Of a DNA stretch of 25,265 bases, positions 17,444 to 25,241 are shown in pieces. The DNA is from CAZDVQ01 sp964508975 (GTDB lineage: Bacteria > Bacteroidota > Bacteroidia > Chitinophagales > Saprospiraceae): the NCBI GenBank assembly GCA_964508975.1, contig CAZDVQ010000062.1:1-25265 (forward strand), given 5' to 3'. Each line of letters begins with the position of its first letter. Within the stretch, counting starts at the first letter, position 1. A model generated the notes under the pieces. That model saw nothing but the letters and a program-made list of their open reading frames with translations. It was not told the DNA's origin and ran no database searches. The position numbers and the translations under genes are program-made.

Positions 17444-18154
17444 ATGATTAGACTGCTCATGGCAATACTGTTTCTTTTAATGGTTTCCATTGTTTCATTA
17501 TCTTGCACATCGAAAAATATCGTTGACAAGAACACCGGATTAAGCGATTGTGATAATATATTGCTTAAATCGACTGAGTGTACAGCCATATTGTCGTATT
17601 TTGTTGATTGCCCAGAATGTCTTAGCGATATTAATGAACCTTATCGGCCGATGTTTCAACGATTTTTCCCGGATTCATTAATTGAATACCATACCATAGT
17701 TGATAGTATTGAACAGCTGCTGATAAACGCTCAAAATCAGTGTGTGGATATGAAGCCCCAGTTTAATGCAACCCTACAATACTTCTATATTACAATCGAA
17801 AAATACGATGAGGCACTAGATTGTTTAAAAAATCCTATTGCAACAGACCCAGTAATCGACAATAATTTGAACCTGAGAAAATTAAATCAAAAAGGGATAG
17901 AGCTGTTGATTGAAAAAAAACACCATCAAATGGCTGATGAAGTTGCCGCTAACTTATATTTTAATTATGCAGATTCCCTCTATAACGAGTTTAATGATCC
18001 GTTTATACTTTATTATTCCCTCGAATTTTCGGGTCAGTACAGAATTGTAGACACACATACAAGGGTTCAACAAGCTAATCGTTTCATTGCTAAATACAAT
18101 TTAAGCGATGAAATTGTCAAAAAGATAAGGTTGATAGTGGGCGATGCTTGGTAG
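17444..18154 (+). CDS. Hypothetical lipoprotein
   Basis: No family recognised. The 236-residue product starts with a lipoprotein signal: MIRLLMAILFLLMVSIVSLSC, then TSKNIVDKN, with the candidate lipidated Cys21 in a relaxed lipobox. The mature part is mainly helical with several cysteines (STECTAIL, DCPECL, NQCVDM, DCLKNP) and ends NLSDEIVKKIRLIVGDAW. The CPEC pair is CxxC-like but not in a recognisable thioredoxin context. The start is ATG 17444 rather than TTG 17366, because the latter overlaps the promoter motif and gives a second hydrophobic stretch before the signal. The coding DNA is visibly more AT-rich than its neighbours and is bounded by the MITE-like element and the R7 composite repeat, suggesting acquisition. 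It is an orphan with no obvious partner. Confidence 0.7.
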   Translation: MIRLLMAILFLLMVSIVSLSCTSKNIVDKNTGLSDCDNILLKSTECTAILSYFVDCPECLSDINEPYRPMFQRFFPDSLIEYHTIVDSIEQLLINAQNQCVDMKPQFNATLQYFYITIEKYDEALDCLKNPIATDPVIDNNLNLRKLNQKGIELLIEKKHHQMADEVAANLYFNYADSLYNEFNDPFILYYSLEFSGQYRIVDTHTRVQQANRFIAKYNLSDEIVKKIRLIVGDAW

Positions 18155-18170
18155 GGCCACACCAATTTAG

Positions 18171-18329
18171 CCCACCCTCTTCAACAACTTCTGCATGGAT
18201 TTTTTAATCCCCGGTGAGAGGGCTATCCAAGTACTATTCCTGAGCGAAATAGGCAATTGGGGTCGTGAGGATTTGGGGATGACCCTACCCGCTCTGCTTT
18301 CAGCACGCTGCTCTCATATCTAAATAATC
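18171..18329 (+). repeat. Extension block of R7, inverted match to 4536-4709
   Basis: The reverse complement aligns with 4536-4709, including ATGCAGAAGTTGTTGAAG at the end and CTATTT-C-CTCAGGA in the middle. It begins 16 nt after the lipoprotein stop. The open frame through this copy is broken in the other copy, so it is treated as non-coding. Confidence 0.65.
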
Positions 18330-18436
18330 GGCCTAGCAGCCTGGAGGGCAGCCGCCTTGGCGGCTGGTGCGAAGCACGGAGCATCGCGAACCCCGGAAGG
18401 GTGCGCCGCCGCAACGCGGCGGAGGCCCCAAAAAAA
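18330..18436 (+). repeat. Structured intergenic repeat, copy R7
   Basis: Plus-oriented: CTGGAGGG, hairpin 1 CAGCCGC-CTTG-GCGGCTG (18349-18366), hairpin 2 GTGC-GAA-GCAC, GGAGC, CGCGAACCCCGG, a CGCCGC/GCGGCG hairpin (about 18404-18422) and GGCCCCAAAAA. It ends 61 nt before the Smr gene; those 61 nt hold no clear promoter. Confidence 0.8.
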
Positions 18437-18497
18437 TAATAACGCCTGTTGCTTGATTATAGCTTATTTTTACGGCCAATCTATAAACACCAACATT

Positions 18498-19583
18498 ATG
18501 TTCAGCATAGGCGATTACGTTAAATTTATTTACACGGGCGAAGATGGCGAGGTAAAAGCCCTTTACCCCGATGGTATGTTGGATATTTACGTTATCAACG
18601 ACCGTGAAACCCGGCCTGCTTTCCCCGATGATATTGTGCTGGCCAAGGATTTTACCCATATTGTGCGCCAAGGCAAACCTAAAAAGGAAAAGCAGGTTGT
18701 GGTGAAGCCTTTGTCTACTGCCGAGCTGTTTAACCTCGACGAAAAGGATATTGACCGGGCAGAACATGGCCAGAAAATAAGCCAGAAAAATAAACCTGAG
18801 ATACCGCAAAAACTCAAACATGGCGACTTGGGTTTGTTCGTGGCTTTTGAAGCCCAAGACGAGGAAAAATTCCTGGTGCGCATCCTCAACGATACCAATT
18901 ACAGCTTTGAATTTAGCTATACCCTGACGGTGGATGATTACCAGCACGATTATTTCAAGCACCATATTCCGCCTTACGAGCAATTCCCGGTGGGCGAGTT
19001 GGAAAAACGCCACCTCAACCACAAGTCGAACATAGTGGTGAGCATCCCGAGCTTTAACTACAAACAGGAAGTTAAGCTGAAGGCATCGACATTTTTCTCG
19101 TCGAACAAGCGGGCGCCACTGCTCAACTACGATATGTACGTGCACCAGCTGAGCGGTAAAAATTTGGCCAAAAACAGCAAGGTTGAAGTTAATACCAGCG
19201 ATTTAAGCGCCTACACCAAACAAAACCTACCGCAAGAAGAAGTTGATTTTGACACTTACGCCAATATCCACGATGTGGCGGGTAAGGCTAGTTTTGTAGC
19301 AGAAATTGATTTGCACATTGAAAAACTTACACCCTTGCACGAGAAAATGGCCCCGGGGGATAAACTCAACCTGCAGGTTAAAGCCTTTGAAGAATATCTT
19401 GACGAGGCCATTCGCTTGGGCATGGAACATTTCTTTGTGATACACGGCGTGGGCTCGGGTCGTTTACGCGAGGCTGTAGCCATTCGGTTGAAACGCAACA
19501 AGCAGGTAGCGGCTTTCAAAAACGAGCATCATCCCAAGTACGGATTTGGTGCAACAGAGGTTATATTAGCTGAAAAATCGTAG
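18498..19583 (+). CDS. DUF2027 / Smr-domain protein
   Basis: Cytoplasmic protein of 361 residues with an N-terminal beta-rich region (MFSIGDYVKFIYTGEDGEV; Bacteroidota DUF2027 type) and a C-terminal Smr domain (about 265-358). The Smr motifs are present: EIDLHIE (269-275, LDxH-like) and HGVGSGRLR (316-324, the HGxGxGxLR signature). Smr domains bind or nick structured nucleic acids in MutS2 and in ribosome-rescue nucleases; the role of this stand-alone Bacteroidota form is not established. The start is ATG 18498, because the frame upstream of it runs into repeat R7 and gives a GC-rich nonsense extension. The SGNH hydrolase gene begins 2 nt after the stop, so the two are probably co-transcribed and perhaps translationally coupled. 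Confidence 0.85.
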   Translation: MFSIGDYVKFIYTGEDGEVKALYPDGMLDIYVINDRETRPAFPDDIVLAKDFTHIVRQGKPKKEKQVVVKPLSTAELFNLDEKDIDRAEHGQKISQKNKPEIPQKLKHGDLGLFVAFEAQDEEKFLVRILNDTNYSFEFSYTLTVDDYQHDYFKHHIPPYEQFPVGELEKRHLNHKSNIVVSIPSFNYKQEVKLKASTFFSSNKRAPLLNYDMYVHQLSGKNLAKNSKVEVNTSDLSAYTKQNLPQEEVDFDTYANIHDVAGKASFVAEIDLHIEKLTPLHEKMAPGDKLNLQVKAFEEYLDEAIRLGMEHFFVIHGVGSGRLREAVAIRLKRNKQVAAFKNEHHPKYGFGATEVILAEKS

Positions 19584-19585
19584 TA

Positions 19586-20278
19586 ATGGGCAGGATTTGG
19601 CTTGTAGCATCCTTGATGTTGAACCTGGTATTAATGGCCGCATTGGCCTTTATGTTTCATCGGCGTGCATTGGCTATTGAGCGTGAAAACGCACGACTCA
19701 ATCAGCCCGACCACTATTACGCTACCAAGCAAAGTATTTACGACTTACTCCCCATCGACTCGAACGACATCGTTTTTGCCGGCAACAGCATTACCGACAT
19801 GGCCGATTGGGCCGAACTATTGGGACAAACAGATATTAAAAACCGAGGCATCAACGGCGATACCATTGTAGGCTTAACTAAGCGTTTCAGCGGCATACTG
19901 AAAGGCCAGCCCCGCAAATTATTCTTACTCATCGGTACCAACGACTTGTACCGGGGGCATAGCTTGGAGCAAATTATACAGGACTATGAGGCACTATTGA
20001 TACTGGTTAAGCAGCTTGCACCCAACACGCAAGTTTATGTACAAAGTATTTTGCCTACTTACCAAAATCCGAAACGCAAAAACACCGACATCATACAAAT
20101 CAATACAGCTTTGAAGGCCCTGGCGTTGCGATATCAATATACTTACGTGCCATTATTCGAGTTGTTTGTAGATCCTCAAACTGGCGAATTAGACAAGCAG
20201 TACTCTTACGATGGTACCCACATAAACGGTAAGGCTTATGAAAAGTGGCGGACGGTGTTGAAAGGATATATTTTGTAA
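19586..20278 (+). CDS. SGNH/GDSL-family hydrolase
   Basis: Predicted esterase or lipase-like hydrolase of 230 residues, anchored by one N-terminal helix (about 4-24, WLVASLMLNLVLMAALAFMF) so that the catalytic domain faces the periplasm. All four SGNH blocks are present: nucleophile Ser68 in FAGNSIT (GNS instead of the classic GDS), Gly88 in NRGINGDT, Asn119 in IGTNDL, and the Asp209/His212 pair in DGTHING. Relatives act on acyl or acetyl groups of lipids, sugars or platelet-activating-factor-like esters; the substrate cannot be called. The ATG lies 2 nt past the Smr gene stop, and the start gives a proper membrane anchor. Confidence 0.9.
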   Translation: MGRIWLVASLMLNLVLMAALAFMFHRRALAIERENARLNQPDHYYATKQSIYDLLPIDSNDIVFAGNSITDMADWAELLGQTDIKNRGINGDTIVGLTKRFSGILKGQPRKLFLLIGTNDLYRGHSLEQIIQDYEALLILVKQLAPNTQVYVQSILPTYQNPKRKNTDIIQINTALKALALRYQYTYVPLFELFVDPQTGELDKQYSYDGTHINGKAYEKWRTVLKGYIL

Positions 20279-20364
20279 AATATTTGCGTACATATTTCCC
20301 TGTATAATTATTTTGTGTATTTTTGCCAAACGGTTATGTTCAGGTATTGGTCCTGAAAATTCAT

Positions 20365-20372
20365 TACTTTTG
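20365..20372 (+). promoter_or_regulatory. Possible parE -7 promoter element (TACTTTTG)
   Basis: TACTTTTG, a match to TAnnTTTG, is 21 nt before the parE ATG. A TTG at 20347-20349 lies only 15 nt upstream, closer than usual, so the -33 is uncertain. The 115-nt gap from the preceding gene supports a new transcript starting here. Confidence 0.5.
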
Positions 20373-20393
20373 CCCCTAGAATTCTAAATACAC

Positions 20394-22235
20394 ATGAGCA
20401 ATTATAACGAGGATAGTATAAAATCGCTGGATTGGCGCGAACACATTCGCTTGCGCCCGGGTATGTACATCGGTAAACTTGGCAACGGGTCCTCGCCCGA
20501 TGACGGGATTTACATCCTGTTCAAAGAAATCATGGACAACGCCATCGACGAGTACGTGATGGGCAATGGCAAAAAAATTGACATCAACCTGAGCAGCGAT
20601 GGTAAAATTACCATTCGCGACTATGGCCGGGGCATTCCACTAGGCAAGCTGGTAGATTGCGTGTCGAAAATCAACACCGGTGGTAAATACGACTCCGATG
20701 CTTTCCAGAAATCGGTAGGTTTGAACGGTGTAGGTACCAAGGCCGTGAACGCCTTGTCGGATAAGTTCCGGGTACAATCTTTCCGCGACGGCAAAACCCG
20801 TGTAGCCGAGTTCGAGCGCGGCATTCTGATCAACGAATCGAAAGATTTACCCACGGATGACAGTAACGGTACTTTAGTTGAGTTCGTGTCGGATGCCAGT
20901 ATTTTCAAGGATTTTAGCTTCAACGATGAATTCCTCGAAAACCAACTTTGGAATTATGCTTACCTGAATGCAGGTTTAAGGATCAATTTTAACAACAAGG
21001 TGTTCTTGTCGAAAAACGGTTTGCTCGACTTGCTCAACAACAAGGTAAACCAAGAAGAGATTCGCTACCCGGTTATCCACCTTAAAGGCGATGACATTGA
21101 AATTGCCCTGACACACGCCAACCAGTATGGCGAGGAATACTACTCGTTTGTAAACGGTCAACATACCACGCAAGGTGGTACCCACTTGGCTGCTTTCCGT
21201 GCGGCGGTGGCCAAAACTATCCGCGATTTTTACGGCAAGAACTACGAGGCGGCCGATATTCGCCAGTCCATCATCGCGGCCATCAGTGTACGGGTACAAG
21301 AGCCCGTGTTCGAGTCGCAAACCAAGACCAAGTTAGGCTCGCTCAACGTGGCACCTGATGGGCCAACCATGAACACATTTGTGGCCAACTTCGTACAAGA
21401 AGCCCTCGACAATTACCTTCATAAAAACCCTGAGGCTGCAAAAGCCATCCAGGATAGGATTGTACAATCAGAACGCGAACGTAAAGAAATTGCAGGGGTC
21501 AAAAAACTGGCCAACCAACGTGCCAAGAAAGCCAACTTGCACAATAAGAAATTGCGAGACTGTTTGATTCACTACAACGATTCAGGCAAGGAAAACCGAG
21601 ATGGCACGATGGTATTCATCACCGAGGGTGACTCGGCAAGTGGTTCTATTACTAAGGCCCGTGAAGTAAAAACGCAAGCGGTATTCAGTTTGAGGGGTAA
21701 ACCGCTCAACTGCTTCAACATGAGTAAGAAAATCGTGTATGAAAACGAAGAGCTCAACTTGCTTCAACACGCGCTGAACATCGAGAACTCGATCGAAGAC
21801 CTCCGATACAACAAAGTCATCATCGCTACCGATGCCGACGTAGACGGGATGCACATCCGTTTACTATTGCTGACCTTCTTCTTACAATTTTTCCCCGACC
21901 TGGTTCGTGAGGATCACTTGTTTATCTTGGTTACGCCGCTGTTCCGGGTGCGGAATAAAAAAGATACTATCTATTGTTACTCAGAAAGCGATAAACAAGA
22001 TGCAATGAAAAAGCTGGGCTCCAGCTGTGAAGTCACCCGATTCAAAGGTCTAGGCGAGATCTCGCCGGATGAATTCCGTGATTTTATCAACGAGAACATC
22101 AAGTTAGAGCCGGTAAAAATCAGCGATAAAACCAAGATTGACCAACTCTTGTCGTACTATATGGGTAAAAACACCCCAGAAAGGCAAGAATTTATCATCG
22201 AGAACTTGCGCTACGAATTAGATGCTGTATCTTAG
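20394..22235 (+). CDS. parE: DNA topoisomerase IV subunit B
   Basis: ATPase subunit of the type II topoisomerase that unlinks daughter chromosomes. The 613 residues fit ParE and are shorter than GyrB. In order: GHKL ATPase with Glu45/Asn49 (KEIMDNAIDEY), RDYGRGIP (75-82) and GLNGVGTKAVNAL (about 109-121); transducer domain with the lysine loop QTKTKLG; TOPRIM domain with Glu411 in TEGDSASG and the DADVDG triad (480-485); and a C-terminal RFKGLGEISPDEF. All catalytic residues are present. ParE rather than GyrB is chosen from the opening (SLDWREHIRLRPGMYIGKLG) and the length, as in other Bacteroidota. The parC gene, often next to parE in this phylum, is not here; a symporter gene follows after 32 nt. 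Confidence 0.95.
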   Translation: MSNYNEDSIKSLDWREHIRLRPGMYIGKLGNGSSPDDGIYILFKEIMDNAIDEYVMGNGKKIDINLSSDGKITIRDYGRGIPLGKLVDCVSKINTGGKYDSDAFQKSVGLNGVGTKAVNALSDKFRVQSFRDGKTRVAEFERGILINESKDLPTDDSNGTLVEFVSDASIFKDFSFNDEFLENQLWNYAYLNAGLRINFNNKVFLSKNGLLDLLNNKVNQEEIRYPVIHLKGDDIEIALTHANQYGEEYYSFVNGQHTTQGGTHLAAFRAAVAKTIRDFYGKNYEAADIRQSIIAAISVRVQEPVFESQTKTKLGSLNVAPDGPTMNTFVANFVQEALDNYLHKNPEAAKAIQDRIVQSERERKEIAGVKKLANQRAKKANLHNKKLRDCLIHYNDSGKENRDGTMVFITEGDSASGSITKAREVKTQAVFSLRGKPLNCFNMSKKIVYENEELNLLQHALNIENSIEDLRYNKVIIATDADVDGMHIRLLLLTFFLQFFPDLVREDHLFILVTPLFRVRNKKDTIYCYSESDKQDAMKKLGSSCEVTRFKGLGEISPDEFRDFINENIKLEPVKISDKTKIDQLLSYYMGKNTPERQEFIIENLRYELDAVS

Positions 22236-22267
22236 GCCGCATTTATTGACCCTCTAAAGCGCAACTC

Positions 22268-23863
22268 GTGAATAAAAAGGCCATTTATCCTACCCTTGCC
22301 CTCATGGCCTTATTGGTTGCCGTGGGCCTCGTTCTTTGGCTCAACGGCTCCAAGGTGTTTTGGGGTGGCTTTATTGCCATGATGGGGTTTTACGGCGTAA
22401 CTTTCTTTGTTGGGGCCTATGCTGCCACTAAGGGCGAGCAAGATTCTATCAACGATGTAATGCTGGCCGGGCGCTCGTTGCCGCTTTTTGTAGCCGTATT
22501 TACCATGAGTGCCACTTGGATAGATGGTGGATATATTAACGGTACGGCTGAATATACCGCTACAAGTGGATTAATGTGGGTACAAGCTCCCTGGGGCTAT
22601 GCCCTAAGCCTAATCATCGGTGGATTGTTCTTTGCCCGCACCATGCGTAGGCATAAATTCAGGACAATGCTCGACCCCTTGGAGCAACGCTTTGGCAAAC
22701 GCATGGCGGCTTTGCTCTTTTTACCAGCCCTTTCCGGTGAGGTATTCTGGACATCGGCTATTCTAACGGCCTTGGGTACTACCTTCGGTACCGTGTTGAA
22801 CCTAGATTTTACCAGTGCCATCATCTTATCGTCGTTTATTGCTATTGCTTACACGGTACTGGGCGGTTTGTGGGCCATCGCCGTGACAGACGTCATTCAG
22901 CTAATATTCCTGTTCATCGGGCTAATCGTTGTGGTGCCTTTTGCACTAGATGCTGTCGGAGGCCTGGCCAATGCTTGGGATTTATACAAAATTGAAAAAG
23001 GAGCATTCGCTTCACCATTCCCCAACCGAGAAGCCCTAGGCGATTACTGGTACGTTTGGTGGGATAATGCCTTACTGCTGACTTTTGGCGGCATTGCTTG
23101 GCAGGTATATTTCCAACGGGTACTCTCGGCTAAAAACGAGAAAGTGGCCGTTCGTTTGTCCATTTTAGCAGGCGTGATGTGTATATTAGCTGCTATTCCT
23201 GCGGTCATCATCGGCATTGTGGGTGATGTGCAATCAACAGAAGGTTGGTTGAGCGCCGGCGCACCAGGCAGCCCTGAGTCAGCATCTTTAACTTTAGCCT
23301 ACGTTATCCGGTATCTTACACCGCCAGCCGTGGCAATATTGGGCCTTGGAGCCATTGCCGCCGCGGTTATGTCAAGTGTAGATTCATCTATCATGTCGGC
23401 CTCCTCCATGGCGGCTTGGAACGTTTGGCGCCCATTATTCAACCCAAGTATCAAATCAGCAGAGTTGACCAAGGTCATCCGCCGGAGCATCTGGATTATC
23501 GGTATTGCGGCAACCCTCATGGCCTTGAAGGTTAAAAGTATATATGCCTTGTGGTTTTTGTGCAGCGATTTCGTGTTCTGCATGTTGTTCCCGCAGTTGG
23601 TTTGCGCATTGTTCGATAAAAAAGCTAATGTGGCAGGCTCTGTAGTAGGGTTCATCGTGTCGTTTATATTACGTTTTGGCGGCGGCGATGCTACCTTGGG
23701 CATTCCAAGGCTACTCCCCTACCCTATGATACTCGAAGATGGCACGGTTGGTTTCCCTTTCCGTACCGTTGCCATGCTAGCTGGATTGATTTCCATCATA
23801 GTTGTATCGAGGTTAACCCAGCAAAAATACCCTGCCAAGGCTTTACAAATCTGCGAAGATTAA
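22268..23863 (+). CDS. Sodium/solute symporter, high-affinity choline transporter (CHT/SLC5A7)-like
   Basis: Integral membrane Na+-coupled transporter of 531 residues in the SSS (SLC5) family with about 13 helices. It resembles animal CHT1 far more than the usual bacterial PutP or PanF. Collinear near-matches include TMSATWIDGGYINGTAE (79-95), GYALSLIIGGLFFA (110-123), TMLDPLEQRFGKRM (133-146), LPALSGEVFW (152-161), GGIAWQVYFQRVLS (274-287) and GLGAIAAAVMSSVDSSIMSA. Trp84, Trp161 and Trp278 lie where, as I recall, CHT1 has the Trp62/Trp141/Trp254 aromatic cage. Choline or a related quaternary amine is therefore the likely substrate, but this is inference. The start is GTG at 22268, 32 nt after parE. 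The acyltransferase gene follows after 24 nt, suggesting one transcript. No choline-oxidation or betaine genes are nearby. Confidence 0.85.
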   Translation: MNKKAIYPTLALMALLVAVGLVLWLNGSKVFWGGFIAMMGFYGVTFFVGAYAATKGEQDSINDVMLAGRSLPLFVAVFTMSATWIDGGYINGTAEYTATSGLMWVQAPWGYALSLIIGGLFFARTMRRHKFRTMLDPLEQRFGKRMAALLFLPALSGEVFWTSAILTALGTTFGTVLNLDFTSAIILSSFIAIAYTVLGGLWAIAVTDVIQLIFLFIGLIVVVPFALDAVGGLANAWDLYKIEKGAFASPFPNREALGDYWYVWWDNALLLTFGGIAWQVYFQRVLSAKNEKVAVRLSILAGVMCILAAIPAVIIGIVGDVQSTEGWLSAGAPGSPESASLTLAYVIRYLTPPAVAILGLGAIAAAVMSSVDSSIMSASSMAAWNVWRPLFNPSIKSAELTKVIRRSIWIIGIAATLMALKVKSIYALWFLCSDFVFCMLFPQLVCALFDKKANVAGSVVGFIVSFILRFGGGDATLGIPRLLPYPMILEDGTVGFPFRTVAMLAGLISIIVVSRLTQQKYPAKALQICED

Positions 23864-23887
23864 TCCAATCATTTACTCCACCTCTAT

Positions 23888-24982
23888 ATGGGCATTATCC
23901 GTTTAATTTTGGCTTTATCCGTTGTGGCAACCCACTGCGGTGCATTTTTCGACCTGCGCTTGGTAGGTGGTAAAGTTGCCGTACAAGCCTTTTATATTAT
24001 CTCTGGCTTTTATATGTCCTTGATTTTGAACGAGAAATACATTGGTCAAAATGCTTCCTATAAACTATTTCTATCCAATCGTTTCTTGCGTTTGTTCCCC
24101 ATTTATTGGGTTATATTAATCTTGACCGTTTTGGCTTATGTGTACGTACATTTCAACCCTGACTCAGGCGTGGAATCTGTGTTTGCCAATTATGCCTACC
24201 TCCAGACAAACATCCTAAGTTTTGTATTTCTAGGCTTGAGCAACTTGTTCATCTTTGGGCAAGATATTGTCATGTACTTGGGCGTTTCGGCCGATAACGG
24301 TGCATTGTTCTTCACCAAGAATTTCCACGAGACATCGCCACAGTTGTATACCTTCTTGTTTTTGCCACAGGCTTGGACACTAGGTATAGAACTCAGTTTT
24401 TACCTCGTAGCCCCATATATCTTACGCCGTGGCATCAAGCCCGTTATACTCATCATCGCAGCATCGTTCGCACTACGGTTGATTTTAATGTACGGCTTAG
24501 GCTTGGATAAGGACCCTTGGACGCACCGTTTTTTCCCAACCGAACTCATGTTTTTCCTGTTCGGGTACCTCTCCTACATCATGTATAAGCGCGTGAAGGC
24601 CAACCCTGTTTCAAAAGAAATCAGCTTGGGCACCTTGGCACTCGTGCTGGTATCAACCCTTGCCTTTCAGTTTGCACCAGGTTTAAGGTTACCTTATGTC
24701 CCATTTAGCTTGAAAGAAATTTACTATTTCACGCTCATCACCTTTGCCATTCCAATTCTATTCAACTACTTCAAAAGCAACAAGTTAGACTACAAAATCG
24801 GCGAGTGGTCATACCCGGTTTACATATCGCATATGTTTGTATTCTTGATGGTTAAACTCAGTGGTATCACGTTTTTGAATAACGGTATAGCGGTGGCCGT
24901 CCTGTCCATTTTACTATCCATCGTGTTGATACGATTCGTAGCCGACCCTATTGAAAAGCTGCGCCAGTCTAGGATTAAGTAA
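23888..24982 (+). CDS. Acyltransferase 3 (OafA/YrhL-type) membrane protein
   Basis: Ten-helix-type membrane acyltransferase (PF01757 family) of 364 residues, which moves acetyl or other acyl groups onto surface sugars, lipids or antibiotics. Visible signatures: His16 in SVVATHCG (the family's essential helix-1 histidine), the GGKVAVQAFYIISGFYMS block, Arg65/Arg68 in LSNRFLRLFPIYWV, WTLGIELSFYLVAP in the middle, and the YPVYISHMFVF block near the end with DPIEK. No SGNH domain is fused at the C-terminus. Another SGNH protein is encoded at 19586, but it is separated by two genes and a likely promoter, so a link is speculative. The ATG lies 24 nt after the symporter stop. Confidence 0.92.
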   Translation: MGIIRLILALSVVATHCGAFFDLRLVGGKVAVQAFYIISGFYMSLILNEKYIGQNASYKLFLSNRFLRLFPIYWVILILTVLAYVYVHFNPDSGVESVFANYAYLQTNILSFVFLGLSNLFIFGQDIVMYLGVSADNGALFFTKNFHETSPQLYTFLFLPQAWTLGIELSFYLVAPYILRRGIKPVILIIAASFALRLILMYGLGLDKDPWTHRFFPTELMFFLFGYLSYIMYKRVKANPVSKEISLGTLALVLVSTLAFQFAPGLRLPYVPFSLKEIYYFTLITFAIPILFNYFKSNKLDYKIGEWSYPVYISHMFVFLMVKLSGITFLNNGIAVAVLSILLSIVLIRFVADPIEKLRQSRIK

Positions 24983-25006
24983 ATCCAGCACGATTCTATT
25001 TATCTT

Positions 25007-25144
25007 TTTTGGGCGTGCCCCTCGCAGGGCGTATTGAAATACGCCCCAATCGCTCGGGTCGCCACCCTCCGCGCTCGCTGGACGCTCGGTGCCTGGCGGC
25101 ACCAGCCTCACTGCGTTCGGCTGCGCTCCGGTCGGCTCACGCAC
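25007..25144 (-). repeat. Structured intergenic repeat, copy R8
   Basis: Minus-oriented. It contains GGGCGTAT-TGAA-ATACGCCC (25027-25046), the same palindrome arms as in R1 and R4, and an enlarged hairpin 2, GGTGCC-TGGC-GGCACC (25088-25103). The tail on the minus strand is GCCCAAAAAA. As with R6, a MITE-like arm begins directly at its other end. Confidence 0.7.
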
Positions 25145-25241
25145 AATGCCATTAAGCGTTAATTTTTCAGGGTTTTATAACCACCCCGTCTGCGCTACAC
25201 GGCGCAAGCGCCCTGTGCGCATCCACCCCTCCTTGAAAAGG
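25145..25241. mobile_element. Half copy of the MITE-like element, cut inside its inner palindrome
   Basis: The first ~97 nt match the arms of the element at 17027-17310: terminal AATGCCATTAAGCG, TTTCAGGGTTTTATAACCAC, GTCTGCGCTAC and CATCCACCCCTCC. The match stops after CCTTGAAAAGG, where AGGGG would be expected; instead the sequence continues CTACGATTAGGACAC to the end of the window. Confidence 0.7.

Noticed and set aside
18171..18329. Conserved small protein encoded in the R7 extension (CMDFLIPGERAIQVLFLSE)
   Set aside because: The matching block at 4536-4709 has stop codons and frame changes at the same positions, so the conservation is of DNA, not of protein.
18357..18497. 47-codon N-terminal extension of the Smr protein
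   Set aside because: The extension is read from repeat R7 and has no family similarity; ATG 18498 begins the conserved MFSIGDYVKF domain.
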